Positions 48,468 to 58,451 of a stretch of DNA of 64,000 nt are shown piece after piece. The notes beneath the pieces are model-generated. The model was not told the DNA's origin. It saw only the letters and a list, made by a program, of their open reading frames with translations, and did no database searches. This DNA is from Prochlorococcus sp. AG-388-A04. GTDB taxonomy: Bacteria; Cyanobacteriota; Cyanobacteriia; PCC-6307; Cyanobiaceae. The stretch lies in the NCBI GenBank assembly GCA_003279935.1, contig QCGL01000001.1:105849-169848 (forward strand), given 5' to 3'. A program made the translations under genes and the position numbers. The first letter of the stretch is position 1; each line of letters starts with the position of its first letter.

Positions 48468-49052
48468 ATGAAAATTTTAATTCATGGAAGGAATCTCGAA
48501 CTTACAGGGGCATTAAAGGAATATACTGAGGCAAAAATAGAAAAAGCAACTCATCACTATAAGGATATCGTTAAAGAAGTAGATATACACCTTTCAATCG
48601 AAAAGAACCCAAGAGTTTCATTCCAAACAGCTGAAGTTACAATTTTTGCTAATGGAACTATTATCAGAGCTGAAGAAAAAACAGAGAATCTATATTCTAG
48701 TATTGATTTGGTTTCAAATAAACTATGTAGAAAACTACGTAAATATAAAGAAAGACATAATAAAAAATTACATAATAATCTTGTAAAGAATAAAAATTCT
48801 TATTCCAATGCAATTGCAGAGTCCGATTCTATAGATAAAGATATATTCAAAGAGGGAAGAGAGGCAAGATTACCTGAACCATCTATTAAAAATAAATATT
48901 TTGAAATGATCCCTATAACTTTGGAAGAGGCTAGAAAACAATTGGATTTTATTGATCATGATTTTTATGTATTTAAAAATAAAGTAAATAATGAACTACA
49001 AGTTATTTATAAAAGGAATCATGGTGGTTATGGATTAATCCAGTCTAAATAA
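48468..49052 (+). CDS. hpf: Ribosome hibernation-promoting factor, long form
   Basis: Long-type HPF (cyanobacterial LrtA), which dimerises 70S ribosomes in dark or starved cells. N-terminal S30AE domain (about 1-102; MKILIHGRNLELTGALKEYTEAKIEKA at the start in part), polar linker, C-terminal domain YFEMIPITLEEARKQLDFIDHDFYVF (shown in part) near 143-168 and NHGGYGLIQ near the end. 194 residues. Confidence 0.93.
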   Translation: MKILIHGRNLELTGALKEYTEAKIEKATHHYKDIVKEVDIHLSIEKNPRVSFQTAEVTIFANGTIIRAEEKTENLYSSIDLVSNKLCRKLRKYKERHNKKLHNNLVKNKNSYSNAIAESDSIDKDIFKEGREARLPEPSIKNKYFEMIPITLEEARKQLDFIDHDFYVFKNKVNNELQVIYKRNHGGYGLIQSK

Positions 49053-49057
49053 TAAAA

Positions 49058-49717
49058 ATGTTTGATATCAATTATGAACTAAATGAAAAGATACACGCAA
49101 TAATAATTAATCCTTATTTATCTTTGGAAGAACTAAATGCGAACTGCGATTTAATTCAAAAATATAATATTAGAAATGTTTCTACATCTCTTAACTTTTT
49201 AAGTCCAATAAAAGATGCATTAAACAATCATAAAGTAAATATAAATACTCTGATTTCTTATCCATTTGCTGATTTACCAGTTGATTTTATTGATGAATTT
49301 GTTTGCTATGCAAAAGATAATGGTGCAAGAGGAATAGAATACACTCCTAATTTTCTAAAACTATCTAAAAATGATTTAAATAGTTTTGCCAGTGAAATTG
49401 AGAGTATTAATGCCTCAGAATTACCAGTTACTATAATCGTAAACAAAACAAAATTAGATAAAGAACTTTTTGAAAAAGCCATAGAAATTTCTCTTGAATT
49501 AGGAATAACAAATTTTCAATTTGGAGATGGTTTTGGACCTGCTATTTCTAAAGTTGATATAGTTGAAATATTAAAATTTATTGGCAACCAGAATTCAATA
49601 AAAGTGGTAGGAAGCATAAAAACACTATCACAGGTTGTTGATTTATTTGATTCAGGTATAGATTGTATTGGAACTTCAAATTTCAATGAGATTTTTAAAG
49701 AAATTAGACTCATTTAA
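49058..49717 (+). CDS. deoC: DeoC-like deoxyribose-phosphate aldolase, active site degenerate
   Basis: 219 residues with the DeoC fold: NPYLSLEELNANCDLIQKYNIRNVSTSLNFL (in part), PFADLPVDFIDEFVCYAKDNGARGIEY near 68-94 and VKVVGSIKTLSQVVDLFDSGIDCIGTSN near 184-211. In true aldolases the Schiff-base Lys is in VKTSTGF and the general acid/base Asp in EIDMV. Here these read NFQFGDGFG and GIEYTP, so the Lys and Asp are missing; only the second Lys (VKVVG) remains. Aldolase activity is doubtful. The stop is followed immediately by the recO ATG. Confidence 0.7.
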   Translation: MFDINYELNEKIHAIIINPYLSLEELNANCDLIQKYNIRNVSTSLNFLSPIKDALNNHKVNINTLISYPFADLPVDFIDEFVCYAKDNGARGIEYTPNFLKLSKNDLNSFASEIESINASELPVTIIVNKTKLDKELFEKAIEISLELGITNFQFGDGFGPAISKVDIVEILKFIGNQNSIKVVGSIKTLSQVVDLFDSGIDCIGTSNFNEIFKEIRLI

Positions 49718-50497
49718 ATGTCAGGCGAAAGTAGAATAAAAGGTCTCTGTATTAAAGCTAGTCCGCTAGGTGAGAGTGGAAGATTAATAACTGTTTTAAC
49801 AGATGAAAAAGGTATTATTAGGCTTGCAGCTCCAGGCGCTAGGCGTCCAAAAAGTAGTCTTGCAGCAGCTACTCCTTTAACATATTTAAGTTTTCAGATC
49901 TTTGGGAAAAGAAGTCTTAAGTCTGTTCGTCAGATTAAAATACTCAAAAGCTACAATGGGTTGGGGAAAAATATTGAATGTCTTGCTGCAGCCCAAGCAA
50001 TAACTGAATTAACCTTTTTATTAGTTGGAAACAACGACAAGCAAAAAGATTACTTATCTAGCGTACTTATTCATTTAGATCGAATTTATGAATATAATCT
50101 TGAAAGTGAAGGGGACTTCAAAATGCTTTCAATGAGTATTCAATCTTTAATTCATTTATTAGCAATTGGAGGCATAAATATTCCTGTAAATTTTTGCTGC
50201 AAAACGGGATCGCCTATTATCCCACCCTTAGGTAACTGGGATTGGCAATGTTCCTATTTACCAAATGAGGGGTTTTCTACAGTAGAAGATGCAGAGAGTA
50301 TTTTAAAAGTGAATGCTTCTGAAATTGCTCTTTTACAAAGACTTCTTTTTGCAGAATTACCAATTAAATCAAATGGAGAATTATTAGGACCTAAAAACGT
50401 TTGGCTTAAAATATTATCAATTATTGAAAATTGGATCTCTGCTCAACTAGAAAAAGAACTATCATCACTAAAAATGCTAAGAGAATTTTATCGATAA
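49718..50497 (+). CDS. recO: DNA repair protein RecO
   Basis: RecF-pathway mediator that loads RecA on SSB-coated DNA. 259 residues: OB-like N-terminal domain (RIKGLCIKASPLGESGRLITVLTDEKGIIRLAAPGARRPKSSL, blocks recognisable) followed by helices and a C-terminal part with FCCKTG near 162. The usual zinc ligands are incomplete, as in other picocyanobacterial RecO proteins. Directly follows deoC, ATG at the next base. Confidence 0.88.
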   Translation: MSGESRIKGLCIKASPLGESGRLITVLTDEKGIIRLAAPGARRPKSSLAAATPLTYLSFQIFGKRSLKSVRQIKILKSYNGLGKNIECLAAAQAITELTFLLVGNNDKQKDYLSSVLIHLDRIYEYNLESEGDFKMLSMSIQSLIHLLAIGGINIPVNFCCKTGSPIIPPLGNWDWQCSYLPNEGFSTVEDAESILKVNASEIALLQRLLFAELPIKSNGELLGPKNVWLKILSIIENWISAQLEKELSSLKMLREFYR

Positions 50498-50581
50498 TTA
50501 AGGGTTAAATTGTTATTAAATTAAATGATCTCGATGATTGTAACTTTGACTGTTAATTTATAAATAGTTGATTAATTTGAT

Positions 50582-51748
50582 GTGGTTCATGTTGCCTGGT
50601 TAGGTAAAAAATCTCCATTTTGTGGAAATGTAAGTTATGGAAATTTAACTACTGAACAATTAAAAGTAAGAGGCCATAAAGTAAGTTTTATACATTTTGA
50701 TAATCCCTCTAATGCAAACGAATCTAAACCCTTATTTTTAGCCAACGATCCTGAGGTCAGTCTTCCTTACTTAATTAAATCACAAGTTTATACGATCCCT
50801 TCTCCGAGGGCAGAAAAAGAACTAAGACATTCATTAGAGAGATTAAAGCCAGATATAGTTCATGCAAGTCTAACTTTATCTCCTCTCGACTTTAGATTGC
50901 CTGAACTTTGCAAACAAATAAACCTCCCACTTGTAGGAACATTTCATCCCGCATTTGATAAAAATAATAGGAACTTAACTGCAAGTACTCAACAACTAAC
51001 TTATCAACTTTATGCGCCCTCTCTCGCTAAATTTCATAAAATAATTGTTTTTTCAGAACCCCAAAAAACACTTTTAGAAAACCTAGGCGTTAGTAAAGAA
51101 AAGCAAATAATTATTCCCAATGGAGTTGATGAAAGTATTTGGCAACCTATGAAAGTAAAAAGTAAAAAATATAATTTAGTTAAAAGTAAACTAGGGAAAG
51201 GAAGAATCTTTATATATATGGGAAGGATTGCTAACGAAAAAAATATTGAGGCTCTTTTAAAATCTTGGCGGCAAACAAAAACTAATAATTGCAAACTTGT
51301 AATTGTTGGAGACGGCCCAATGAAGCCGACCTTGGAAAATAGTTTTTCTAATCTAGGAAAAGATAAATTAGTTTGGTGGGGATCAGAAATTGATTTAGAA
51401 ACAAGAGTAGCAATTATGCAAATCGCAGAGGTGTTTTTTTTACCAAGTTTAATAGAGGGACTATCTTTATCACTTTTAGAAGCAATGTCCACTGGTACAG
51501 CATGTGTCGCAACAGATGCTGGAGCTGATGGTGAAGTTTTAGATAATGGAGCAGGCATTGTGATCTCTACTGATAATGTTGTCACTCAATTAAAAACTAT
51601 AATTCCAATTTTGGTAGATCATCCTTCATTCACAAAGGCTTTGGGGGAAAAAGGACGTGAAAGAGTAATTGAAAGATATACGATTAAAAAAAATATTGAA
51701 GTTCTGGAACAACTTTATTTAAATACTATAAAATTATCTAACCCTTAA
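50582..51748 (+). CDS. Glycosyltransferase family 4 (GT-B)
   Basis: 388 residues from GTG 50582; an out-of-frame ATG lies two bases earlier. GT-B features: GNLTTEQLKVRGHKV near the N-terminus (a GNxT-type loop), PNGVDESIW near 181, FIYMGRIANEKNIEALL near 211, and the donor-site E-x7-E in FFLPSLIEGLSLSLLEAMSTGTACVAT near 286-312. Likely lipid or surface-sugar synthesis; acceptor and donor unknown. Convergent with proC, overlapping by 4 bp. Confidence 0.85.
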   Translation: MVHVAWLGKKSPFCGNVSYGNLTTEQLKVRGHKVSFIHFDNPSNANESKPLFLANDPEVSLPYLIKSQVYTIPSPRAEKELRHSLERLKPDIVHASLTLSPLDFRLPELCKQINLPLVGTFHPAFDKNNRNLTASTQQLTYQLYAPSLAKFHKIIVFSEPQKTLLENLGVSKEKQIIIPNGVDESIWQPMKVKSKKYNLVKSKLGKGRIFIYMGRIANEKNIEALLKSWRQTKTNNCKLVIVGDGPMKPTLENSFSNLGKDKLVWWGSEIDLETRVAIMQIAEVFFLPSLIEGLSLSLLEAMSTGTACVATDAGADGEVLDNGAGIVISTDNVVTQLKTIIPILVDHPSFTKALGEKGRERVIERYTIKKNIEVLEQLYLNTIKLSNP

Positions 51749-52551
51749 TGAAATTCTTTACTACGATTACTTGCAGAAACTACTGCTTCTATTAGAGCAG
51801 ATCTTAAACTCCTATTCTCTAAAACCCTTAGTGCTGATATGGTGGTACCTCCAGGAGAAGTTACCATATTCTTAAGCTCAGCAGTTGATAAATTAGTTTC
51901 TTTTATTAAACTAACAGTGCCTAAAATCATCTCCAAAATAAGTTCTTCAGAAAGTTTTTTTTGCAATCCGCCGCTTAAACCTCCGTCACTTAAAGCTTCA
52001 ATAATTAAGGCGATTATAGCTGGCCCAGAAGATGTTATTGATAAAAAAATATCAAGTAAATCTTCAGGAAATTCATAAATTTTACTAGAATTTTCAAATA
52101 ATCTTTTTATGAATTGCTTCTGATCTTTCGTTATTTCATCTCCCCAGGAAATTCCAGTTAAACCTTTACCAATTGTTATTGGAATATTAGTCACTACCCT
52201 AACGCATTTATGATTTGGAAATTTTTTGATAAGTTTTTCTAAAGATACACCAGCTAAAATAGAGACCAATAAATTATTTTTATTTTTTTCTAATTCAATT
52301 ATATTTTTAAGTTGCTGAGGCTTTACAGATAGAAGTTTAACTTTGCAATCCCATATAAGTTCAGAACCTTTAGAGTTTGCCTGAAAAATATTAATATCAT
52401 ATTTATAGTTTTTTATAATATTCTCTAAACTTTTTTTGGTATTAACTAAACAATAAACATCCTTGGGATTTAGTAACTTTTTTTCAAATAGCGGAGTTAT
52501 GATAGCTTTTGCAATATTTCCAAACCCAATGATTGCAATTTTACTAGTCAC
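51745..52551 (-). CDS. proC: Pyrroline-5-carboxylate reductase
   Basis: Last step of proline synthesis. 268 residues. NAD(P) loop IAIIGFGNIAKAI (4-16), SVKPQQLKN near 76, and the C-terminal signature NMVTSPGGTTISALRVLENRSLRSALIEAVVSASNRS (blocks SPGGTTISAL, RSALIEAV). 7 bp downstream of sepF on the same strand. Confidence 0.94.
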   Translation of the reverse strand: MTSKIAIIGFGNIAKAIITPLFEKKLLNPKDVYCLVNTKKSLENIIKNYKYDINIFQANSKGSELIWDCKVKLLSVKPQQLKNIIELEKNKNNLLVSILAGVSLEKLIKKFPNHKCVRVVTNIPITIGKGLTGISWGDEITKDQKQFIKRLFENSSKIYEFPEDLLDIFLSITSSGPAIIALIIEALSDGGLSGGLQKKLSEELILEMILGTVSLIKETNLSTAELKNMVTSPGGTTISALRVLENRSLRSALIEAVVSASNRSKEFH

Positions 52552-52558
52552 AGATTAG

Positions 52559-53134
52559 CTAATTGTAAGCCGATAATTTAGATTCTCCCCAAGCTGGCTC
52601 TGGAGTTGTATTAGTTTCAAAATTATATTGAGAAGTCTTTTTGTTTGAAACATTAGAGGGAGAAGCCTCCTCTGGGAAAGAACTAGTTACATTTACACAA
52701 CTAGGAGCAAAAAGAAAAATGCTTTCCCCAACTCTTTCTTGATGACCATCTATTGCATATGTCCCTCCTGCAACAAAATCAACAGCTCTTTGTGCTTGAT
52801 CAGGGTCCATCATAGTCAAATTTAGAATTACAGTCTTTCTTTCTCTTAATGCCTGTATTGCTTGAGGCATTTCATCAAAACTTCTAGGCTCCATCAAGCT
52901 TACCTCAGAAGATGAATTAGCAATACCAGGCATTCCTATCACATTTGATGTCCTATTATTATTCATAAATTCGAATGGATTTGAATTTGAAAGTGCATTC
53001 GAGTTTTTATGATTTTGTTTAAAATCATTATTACCATTTAATTCATCCTCGGATGCATAATCCAACTCATCAAAATCATCATCCAGATAATCGTCCCCTG
53101 CAACAACTGCCTTTAATCGAGAAATAAGTGACAC
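52559..53134 (-). CDS. sepF: Cell division protein SepF
   Basis: Tethers and bundles FtsZ at the septum. 191 residues: N-terminal membrane-targeting helix and acidic linker ([15 protein letters not shown]), then the SepF core [23 protein letters not shown] and [41 protein letters not shown] (shown in part) from about 82 to 150. In cyanobacteria it replaces FtsA. Starts with ATG 53134; 158 bp AT-rich gap to yggS upstream. Confidence 0.94.
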   Translation of the reverse strand: MSLISRLKAVVAGDDYLDDDFDELDYASEDELNGNNDFKQNHKNSNALSNSNPFEFMNNNRTSNVIGMPGIANSSSEVSLMEPRSFDEMPQAIQALRERKTVILNLTMMDPDQAQRAVDFVAGGTYAIDGHQERVGESIFLFAPSCVNVTSSFPEEASPSNVSNKKTSQYNFETNTTPEPAWGESKLSAYN

Positions 53135-53292
53135 CTTTTAAATCCTCTTGAAATTGATAACTAAGGCTAAAAAACCTTTAGTAATATATCCATCTTTTAT
53201 AAATGAATAAACTACCTATACTTAAATAACGTTACTTGTAGTTTACTGCAAGTTTAAAAACACGATTTTTATAAAATATAGTTAATTTCTGA

Positions 53293-53931
53293 CTAATATG
53301 TTCTGTTACCAAAAATTGTTGATCCTAACCTTAACCAAGTAGAGCCTGCTTTAACAGCTTCCTCCCAGTCTCCTGACATTCCCATTGAACAGTCCTGAAG
53401 TTTGAGGGAATCTGCAAGGTACCGGCATTTTTTAAATAGTTTAATATTTTCTATTGAACTCAAACCCTTTGGGTTGATAGTCATTAGGCCTTTAATTTTG
53501 ATACTTTTAAATTCCTTAATCTGATCCCATTTTTCTAACAATACGTCAGGATTAAATCCTCCTTTATTTGGATCATCACTTAATTTGACTTGCAACATTA
53601 CTATTGGATTTCTCTTCTCCTCAAATGAAACATTAGAAATCTTTAATAATTTTTCATATGAATCTACAGAATGAATATATTCAAAATTTTGTACTATTTT
53701 TCTTATTTTATTTGTCTGCACTCTTCCAATGAAATGCCATTTTATATTTTTTAAATCATCTAATAAAAGTTTCTTCTCAATAGCTTCTTGAAATCTACTT
53801 TCCCCAAAATCATTTTGTCCTAAATTATTTATAATTTTGATTTCTTTACTACTAAACCCCTTACTCACAGCAAGTAAATTTACATTAAGAGGTAATTGTT
53901 TTTTAATTTGCAAGTAATTTGAAATTTCCAA
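53293..53931 (-). CDS. PLP homeostasis protein (YggS/PLPBP family)
   Basis: 212 residues, single-domain alanine-racemase-like barrel. Schiff-base Lys in NLLAVSKGFSS (18-28, Lys 24). NDFGESRFQEA near 40, WHFIGRVQTNKIRKIV near 66, GLMTINPKGLSS near 145 and MGMSGDWEEAVKAGSTWLRLGSTIFGNR (in part) near 183. PLP delivery/homeostasis; in cyanobacteria the gene forms a conserved pair with pipX, as seen here (3-bp gap). Confidence 0.93.
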   Translation of the reverse strand: MEISNYLQIKKQLPLNVNLLAVSKGFSSKEIKIINNLGQNDFGESRFQEAIEKKLLLDDLKNIKWHFIGRVQTNKIRKIVQNFEYIHSVDSYEKLLKISNVSFEEKRNPIVMLQVKLSDDPNKGGFNPDVLLEKWDQIKEFKSIKIKGLMTINPKGLSSIENIKLFKKCRYLADSLKLQDCSMGMSGDWEEAVKAGSTWLRLGSTIFGNRTY

Positions 53932-53934
53932 ATT

Positions 53935-54201
53935 TTATAAAAAAGTTTGTCTAAATAAATTCTCCCATTTTGAGAAATCTTCTGATCCTTGTCTTCTTGC
54001 TCTTTGCAAGTTTAATTCAGACTGATTTCTAGCATCTAAATAAGGTATAACTTCGAAAAAAACTTCTCGTTGTTTAACTTCGACTAAAAAAAACATTTTT
54101 TGTGCATACAAAGTCGCATAAACATCTTTACCCTCAATACCTAGAGAGACTTGATATAACATTCCAAATGTTGGGTGATTTAAATAACGCTCTGAACTCA
54201 A
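53935..54201 (-). CDS. pipX: PII-interacting protein X
   Basis: Small coactivator that shuttles between PII (GlnB) and NtcA in nitrogen control. 88 residues: MSSERYLNHPTFGMLYQV at the start, Tudor-like beta domain (YATLYAQKMFFLVE...) and a C-terminal helix pair with LNLQRARRQGS. Matches picocyanobacterial PipX in length. Adjacent to the PLP homeostasis gene, the usual arrangement. Confidence 0.93.
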   Translation of the reverse strand: MSSERYLNHPTFGMLYQVSLGIEGKDVYATLYAQKMFFLVEVKQREVFFEVIPYLDARNQSELNLQRARRQGSEDFSKWENLFRQTFL

Positions 54202-54218
54202 ACTAAAAATTTATTTAT

Positions 54219-55133
54219 TTACAATGCACCATACTGTTTTCTAAGAAAAATTGCTACGCATATAAAACATATCGATAATGAATTAAAAATAAAAGTTAGG
54301 GAATTTTTTTTATCAAAAGCTTTATATCTATGGGTTTTTATAGTTATTTTTTTTTTAGAAAGTAAAGAATCTGCCCCTTGATCAATTCTTAAGAATATAT
54401 TTAAAAAAAGTCTTTCAACCATTGTTAATAAAACATTAATAGATTTCTTAAAACCCAAACTTCTAAGATTTATTGATCTAACCGATAATGATTTAATTAT
54501 GTTTTGTAATTCTTCTTGAACTAAAGGAATAAAGCGCAAAGCTAACAGTAATTGAAAAAGCCATTTATCAATAGGCAACCCAACTTTTCTCAACGGTATC
54601 ATAAACCAACTTAAGGCCCAAACTATATCCTCTTGTGATGTTGTTAGGAGCATCAAATTCACGCTATGAATTACAGTAAATATTAATGTTGAAGTTTTTA
54701 TTCCTAACTCAAAAGCTTTTCTAGATAAGTTATAGGACCCAAGAGTTATAAATCCTATTTTCTTAGATGGAATTTCTAAAATATTCCAAGTTTCCTGACT
54801 TTCTAAAATCAAGTTCAATTCATTCGGATCTCTTAAAGAACTATCAAGAGATTGAATATTAGAAGATGCTATTAATGCTAATAATCCAATTATTAATGAT
54901 AATCCTAAAAGAAAGAGGAGTGATCGCCACCAAACTCTAGAGGGTAACAAACTGATAAAAGTAATAAATATCAACAAAATAACTAAACTTAGTCTCCACA
55001 ATGGGCCCGCCCAGATTGGAGTAATTAGAAAAATAAATACTGCAATTATTTTTAATCTACTGTCGACAATTCTTAACCAACTTCTATTACCATCAACATA
55101 TTGTCCAATAGGAAATTTAGTAAGAATATTCAT
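54219..55133 (-). CDS. ECF/CbiQ-type transporter T component
   Basis: 304 residues with about five helices; the cytosolic Ala-Arg-like signature region SVRSINLRSLGFKKSINVLL near 214-233 and NIIKSLSVRS fit the coupling helices of CbiQ/EcfT proteins. In ECF transporters the T component joins two ATPases with a substrate-binding S component; none of these is near. Start overlaps the der stop by 1 bp, so it is translationally coupled to der. Substrate unknown. Confidence 0.78.
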   Translation of the reverse strand: MNILTKFPIGQYVDGNRSWLRIVDSRLKIIAVFIFLITPIWAGPLWRLSLVILLIFITFISLLPSRVWWRSLLFLLGLSLIIGLLALIASSNIQSLDSSLRDPNELNLILESQETWNILEIPSKKIGFITLGSYNLSRKAFELGIKTSTLIFTVIHSVNLMLLTTSQEDIVWALSWFMIPLRKVGLPIDKWLFQLLLALRFIPLVQEELQNIIKSLSVRSINLRSLGFKKSINVLLTMVERLFLNIFLRIDQGADSLLSKKKITIKTHRYKAFDKKNSLTFIFNSLSICFICVAIFLRKQYGAL

Positions 55134-56509
55134 TAATCTTTTTGAATAATATTAATATTCTTTTTTGATGTCTCCTTTTCTAGGTCTCTTTGCTGTTTTC
55201 CTCTCCAAAGTAAAATTATTGGAGACCCTTCAAACCCAAGATTTAATCTTATTTGTTTTTCAATATATCTTCTATATGTAATTCCAAATAATTTAGGGTC
55301 ATTTACAAAAAGAGTAAAAGTTGGAGGCTGATTTTTTACTTGAGTCCCATAGTAAAGTCTTCCTTGTTTTCCGCTTCTCTTTGTTGGTGGACTTTTCCAT
55401 CCAAGAGCCTCCTTAAGAACTTCATTAACGACTGAAGTTGTAACTCTCCTTCTATGTTGGGTTACAGCATTAAAAGCATGCTCAAAAATATTTTGAACTC
55501 TTTGACCAGTCAAAGCTGAAATGAAAATCATTTTTGACCAATGCAAAAAATATAATTTTGCTCTAAGTTCTTTTTCTACTTCATAAATTGTGGAATTATT
55601 TTTCTCTACAAGATCCCATTTATTCACTACAATTACACATGCTCTACCTTGTTCTTCTATTCGCCCTGCCAATTTTTGATCTTGATCAGTCACTCCATCT
55701 ATAGCATCTATAACTAGGACACAAACATCACTTCTATCAATAGATTTAAAAGCTCTATTAATTCCAAAAAATTCAGTGCCATATTTTACATTTTTTTTTC
55801 TTCTTATTCCTGCTGTATCCACTATTTTCCATAGATGGGTATCTTTCTTAATAAGAGTATCTATTGAATCAGTTGTAGTCCCACTTATATCACTAACTAT
55901 TGCTCTTTTTTCTCCGCAAATAGCATTTAACAAACTGGATTTACCAACATTTGGTCTCCCAATAATTGACATCATTATTTTATCCTCTTTATCTTCTACA
56001 TTTAAATCTTTAGGGAATCCATCAATAACAAGGTCTAATAGATCCCCCGTTCCAGAGCCATGAATAGCAGAGACAGGATAAGGTTCACCTAAACCCAATT
56101 TCCAGAACTCAGAGGCCAAAGAAACTCCTAAGGATGTAGATTCACATTTATTTACTGCAACAATTGTCTTACAAGCTGAATTCCTCAGCCATTTTGCTAT
56201 GGATAAATCACCGTCAGTTACACCTTGATTTCCATCAACTACAAATAAAGCAAGCGAAGCCTCTTCTAATGCTAAAAATACTTGAGTACGAATCTCGGGG
56301 AGGAATTCACTATCATCTTCAAAAACTAATCCTCCCGTATCAACAACTTGAAATTCCCTCCCCCCCCAAGAAGCATTTTGATAAGTTCTATCTCTAGTAA
56401 CTCCAGGTTTGTCGAAAACAATTGCGTCATTACTTTGGCATAACCTATTAACCAAAGTAGACTTCCCAACATTAGGTCTTCCGATTATTGCTATTGATGG
56501 AAGAGTCAA
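55133..56509 (-). CDS. der: GTPase Der (EngA)
   Basis: Essential GTPase in 50S ribosome assembly with two tandem G domains: G1 [10 protein letters not shown] (9-18) and the second [10 protein letters not shown] near 186-195, DTGG and DTAGIRRK G3 loops, NKCE and NKWD G4 motifs, then a KH-like C-terminal domain ([29 protein letters not shown], blocks). 458 residues. Confidence 0.97.
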   Translation of the reverse strand: MTLPSIAIIGRPNVGKSTLVNRLCQSNDAIVFDKPGVTRDRTYQNASWGGREFQVVDTGGLVFEDDSEFLPEIRTQVFLALEEASLALFVVDGNQGVTDGDLSIAKWLRNSACKTIVAVNKCESTSLGVSLASEFWKLGLGEPYPVSAIHGSGTGDLLDLVIDGFPKDLNVEDKEDKIMMSIIGRPNVGKSSLLNAICGEKRAIVSDISGTTTDSIDTLIKKDTHLWKIVDTAGIRRKKNVKYGTEFFGINRAFKSIDRSDVCVLVIDAIDGVTDQDQKLAGRIEEQGRACVIVVNKWDLVEKNNSTIYEVEKELRAKLYFLHWSKMIFISALTGQRVQNIFEHAFNAVTQHRRRVTTSVVNEVLKEALGWKSPPTKRSGKQGRLYYGTQVKNQPPTFTLFVNDPKLFGITYRRYIEKQIRLNLGFEGSPIILLWRGKQQRDLEKETSKKNINIIQKD

Positions 56510-56581
56510 TTATTCCCCTTAGAAAATTAGATCTATTACAACTATACCCTCAATACTATCTTTTACTCTATCCAGGAGTAT

Positions 56582-57064
56582 TTATTTGATTTCAGGATCT
56601 CCAAAATGACCTTTTGCTGGATTAGGAGATGGGGGAGATATTTTAGGTAACTTAGAAAAATCATCTAAAGAAGAACTCGAGTCAATAGACCAATAGATCA
56701 GCCAATTGACAGCAGTTGCTCTTCTTGTTCTTCTAGGATAAAGTTCGTTAATTTTATAACCTTTAAAATTAAGAATTTTTTTTAAATTTTGTTTGTGATC
56801 TTTGGGTATAGATCGTGTCAAATGAACTGAAGCTGATCGTTCTGAAATAATTTGAGGAGCTTTTGAAAATTTTTCTGACCAATATGATGGAGTTAAGGAA
56901 CTTGAAATCCATCCATCCATAGAAGGTTGATTGATGTAAAAAAGTCTTTCCCATACTAATTCACATACAAAAATATCACTTACTTTATCTTCAAGTATTA
57001 GAGACAATATTTGCCTACTTAAAGACCATTTAAAATCATTTCTTAGAAATTTATCCTTATTCAT
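56582..57064 (-). CDS. Cyanobacterial DUF1823-like protein
   Basis: 160 residues. WSLSRQILSLILEDKVSDIFVCELVWERLFY at the N-terminal third (in part), YWSEKFSKAPQIISERSASVHLTRSIP near 80-106 and YPRRTRRATAVNWLIYW near 123-139, with a Pro-rich tail. I think this is the DUF1823 family found throughout cyanobacteria; function unknown. Overlaps the cobI stop by 1 bp (57064), so probably co-translated. It lies between der and cobI. Confidence 0.7.
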   Translation of the reverse strand: MNKDKFLRNDFKWSLSRQILSLILEDKVSDIFVCELVWERLFYINQPSMDGWISSSLTPSYWSEKFSKAPQIISERSASVHLTRSIPKDHKQNLKKILNFKGYKINELYPRRTRRATAVNWLIYWSIDSSSSLDDFSKLPKISPPSPNPAKGHFGDPEIK

Positions 57065-57819
57065 TAATTAGGTCTTATCAAAATTAAAGAAAAATAAGGC
57101 ATTGTCTCCACATTATATTTTGAAACATGTTGGATAATTTGATCAGGCATCCCTACATTTAAAGCGATTAAAGCTTTATTAATGATTTTCTCTTTTTTTA
57201 AAACTTCTTTAACTGACCCCCATCTTTTCCCAACTTTCATTAGTACTAAAACTGTTTTATTTGCTTTAGTCTGAATTATTAGAGTTGTTAATTCGGATTT
57301 AGAAGAAGGACATTCTTTTACTATCAAAGTCTCGCCTTTCTTTACTAGATCAAAATTACTTAAAGCTGCGGCTGCCGAGATAGATGATATCCCTGGTATT
57401 GTCCTTGTGATTATTTCAGGATAATTATTATTTATTATTCTCAGAATATTAGATGAACTTGCATACAATGAAGGATCTCCAAGGCAAAGTAAAACAACAG
57501 ATTTATTATTTCTAATAGATTTAACAATTATATCCACAGCACTAGACCAGATTTGATCTGGATCAAATTCTTGCCTTGCCATTGGAAAAATAATGGGTAT
57601 TTTTTTCTTGAATTTGATATATTTTTTGACTATTTCTGCAGATGCACTCTTTCTATCATCACTTGAAATTGGGAAAACTATAAGTTTTGCTTTTTTAATT
57701 GCCTCTACTGCAGCAAAAGTTAGTAAAGAACTATCTCCAGGACCAACACCAACTACTGTTAATGATGAAAGATCACTTTTAAAACCAAGCAGATTTTTTA
57801 GAGTTTTTCTAATTCCCAT
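57064..57819 (-). CDS. cobI: Precorrin-2 C20-methyltransferase
   Basis: Tetrapyrrole methylase, early corrin ring methylation in (pseudo)cobalamin synthesis. 251 residues. SAM site TVVGVGPGDSSLLTFAAVEAI near 20-40, LGDPSLYASSSNILRII near 109-125 and PGISSISAAAA near 141. The role in B12 links it with the CobT-like gene at 9.4 kb. Convergence of neighbours: miaE stop is 20 bp from its start. Confidence 0.9.
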   Translation of the reverse strand: MGIRKTLKNLLGFKSDLSSLTVVGVGPGDSSLLTFAAVEAIKKAKLIVFPISSDDRKSASAEIVKKYIKFKKKIPIIFPMARQEFDPDQIWSSAVDIIVKSIRNNKSVVLLCLGDPSLYASSSNILRIINNNYPEIITRTIPGISSISAAAALSNFDLVKKGETLIVKECPSSKSELTTLIIQTKANKTVLVLMKVGKRWGSVKEVLKKEKIINKALIALNVGMPDQIIQHVSKYNVETMPYFSLILIRPN

Positions 57820-57839
57820 AAATGAATAACAAAATTCAA

Positions 57840-58448
57840 TTAACTATGAATTCTTGGCAAAGCAAACGTTTGGGATAAGATCTCCGATTCAATATTAGAT
57901 AATTCCTCTAATCTTTTGTTAGTTTCATTTTTAGAGAATTTAGTCTGAGCTAGTTTCCAATAAATTCCAAAATGTCTTGCTTCACTTTCAAGTAAAGACT
58001 CATAAAGCAACTTGAAAGATTTGTGCTCAGAATTCAATGCTAGTAAACTTAATCTTTCATGACTTCTTGCTTCAATAAGTCCTGCCATTAAGAAACTATC
58101 TAACATTCTATATGGTTCCTCTTTTCTGACACATTTCGCCAATTCAGCTCCATATGGGGGAGGTTTAAGAGCTTTAAGCGAATGACCAAGATCCTTTAGT
58201 AAAACAAGTATTTTTTCAAAATGCTCTAACTCTTCCCTTGCTATGGGGCTCAAAACTTCTGCTAGGTCAGGTTCAGATGGATATCTAAACATTAATTGAA
58301 TTGCAACTCCAGCAGCTTTTCTTTCACAATGAGCATGATCAATAAGTATCTCAATTGGATTCGATAAAGCTAGCTCTAGCCAACTTTCTGAGGATAATGA
58401 GGATAAATATTTAATATTAGAAGAGGGCCTTTTAAAATCTACTAACAT
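57840..58448 (-). CDS. miaE: tRNA 2-methylthio-N6-isopentenyladenosine hydroxylase
   Basis: Non-heme di-iron enzyme that hydroxylates the isopentenyl group at A37 of tRNA. 202 residues of ferritin-like helices; iron-ligand stretches are DHAHCERKAAG (38-48), REELEHFEKIL near 69, GLIEARSHERLSLLA near 122 and ESEARHFGIYWKLA near 153. Three bp separate its start from the aroQ stop. Confidence 0.9.
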   Translation of the reverse strand: MLVDFKRPSSNIKYLSSLSSESWLELALSNPIEILIDHAHCERKAAGVAIQLMFRYPSEPDLAEVLSPIAREELEHFEKILVLLKDLGHSLKALKPPPYGAELAKCVRKEEPYRMLDSFLMAGLIEARSHERLSLLALNSEHKSFKLLYESLLESEARHFGIYWKLAQTKFSKNETNKRLEELSNIESEILSQTFALPRIHS

Positions 58449-58451
58449 TTA

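Noticed and set aside
53230..53255. Dyad around cttgtagtttactgcaag upstream of sepF as an NtcA site
   Set aside because: The GTA...TAC spacing is 3, not 8, so it does not fit NtcA.
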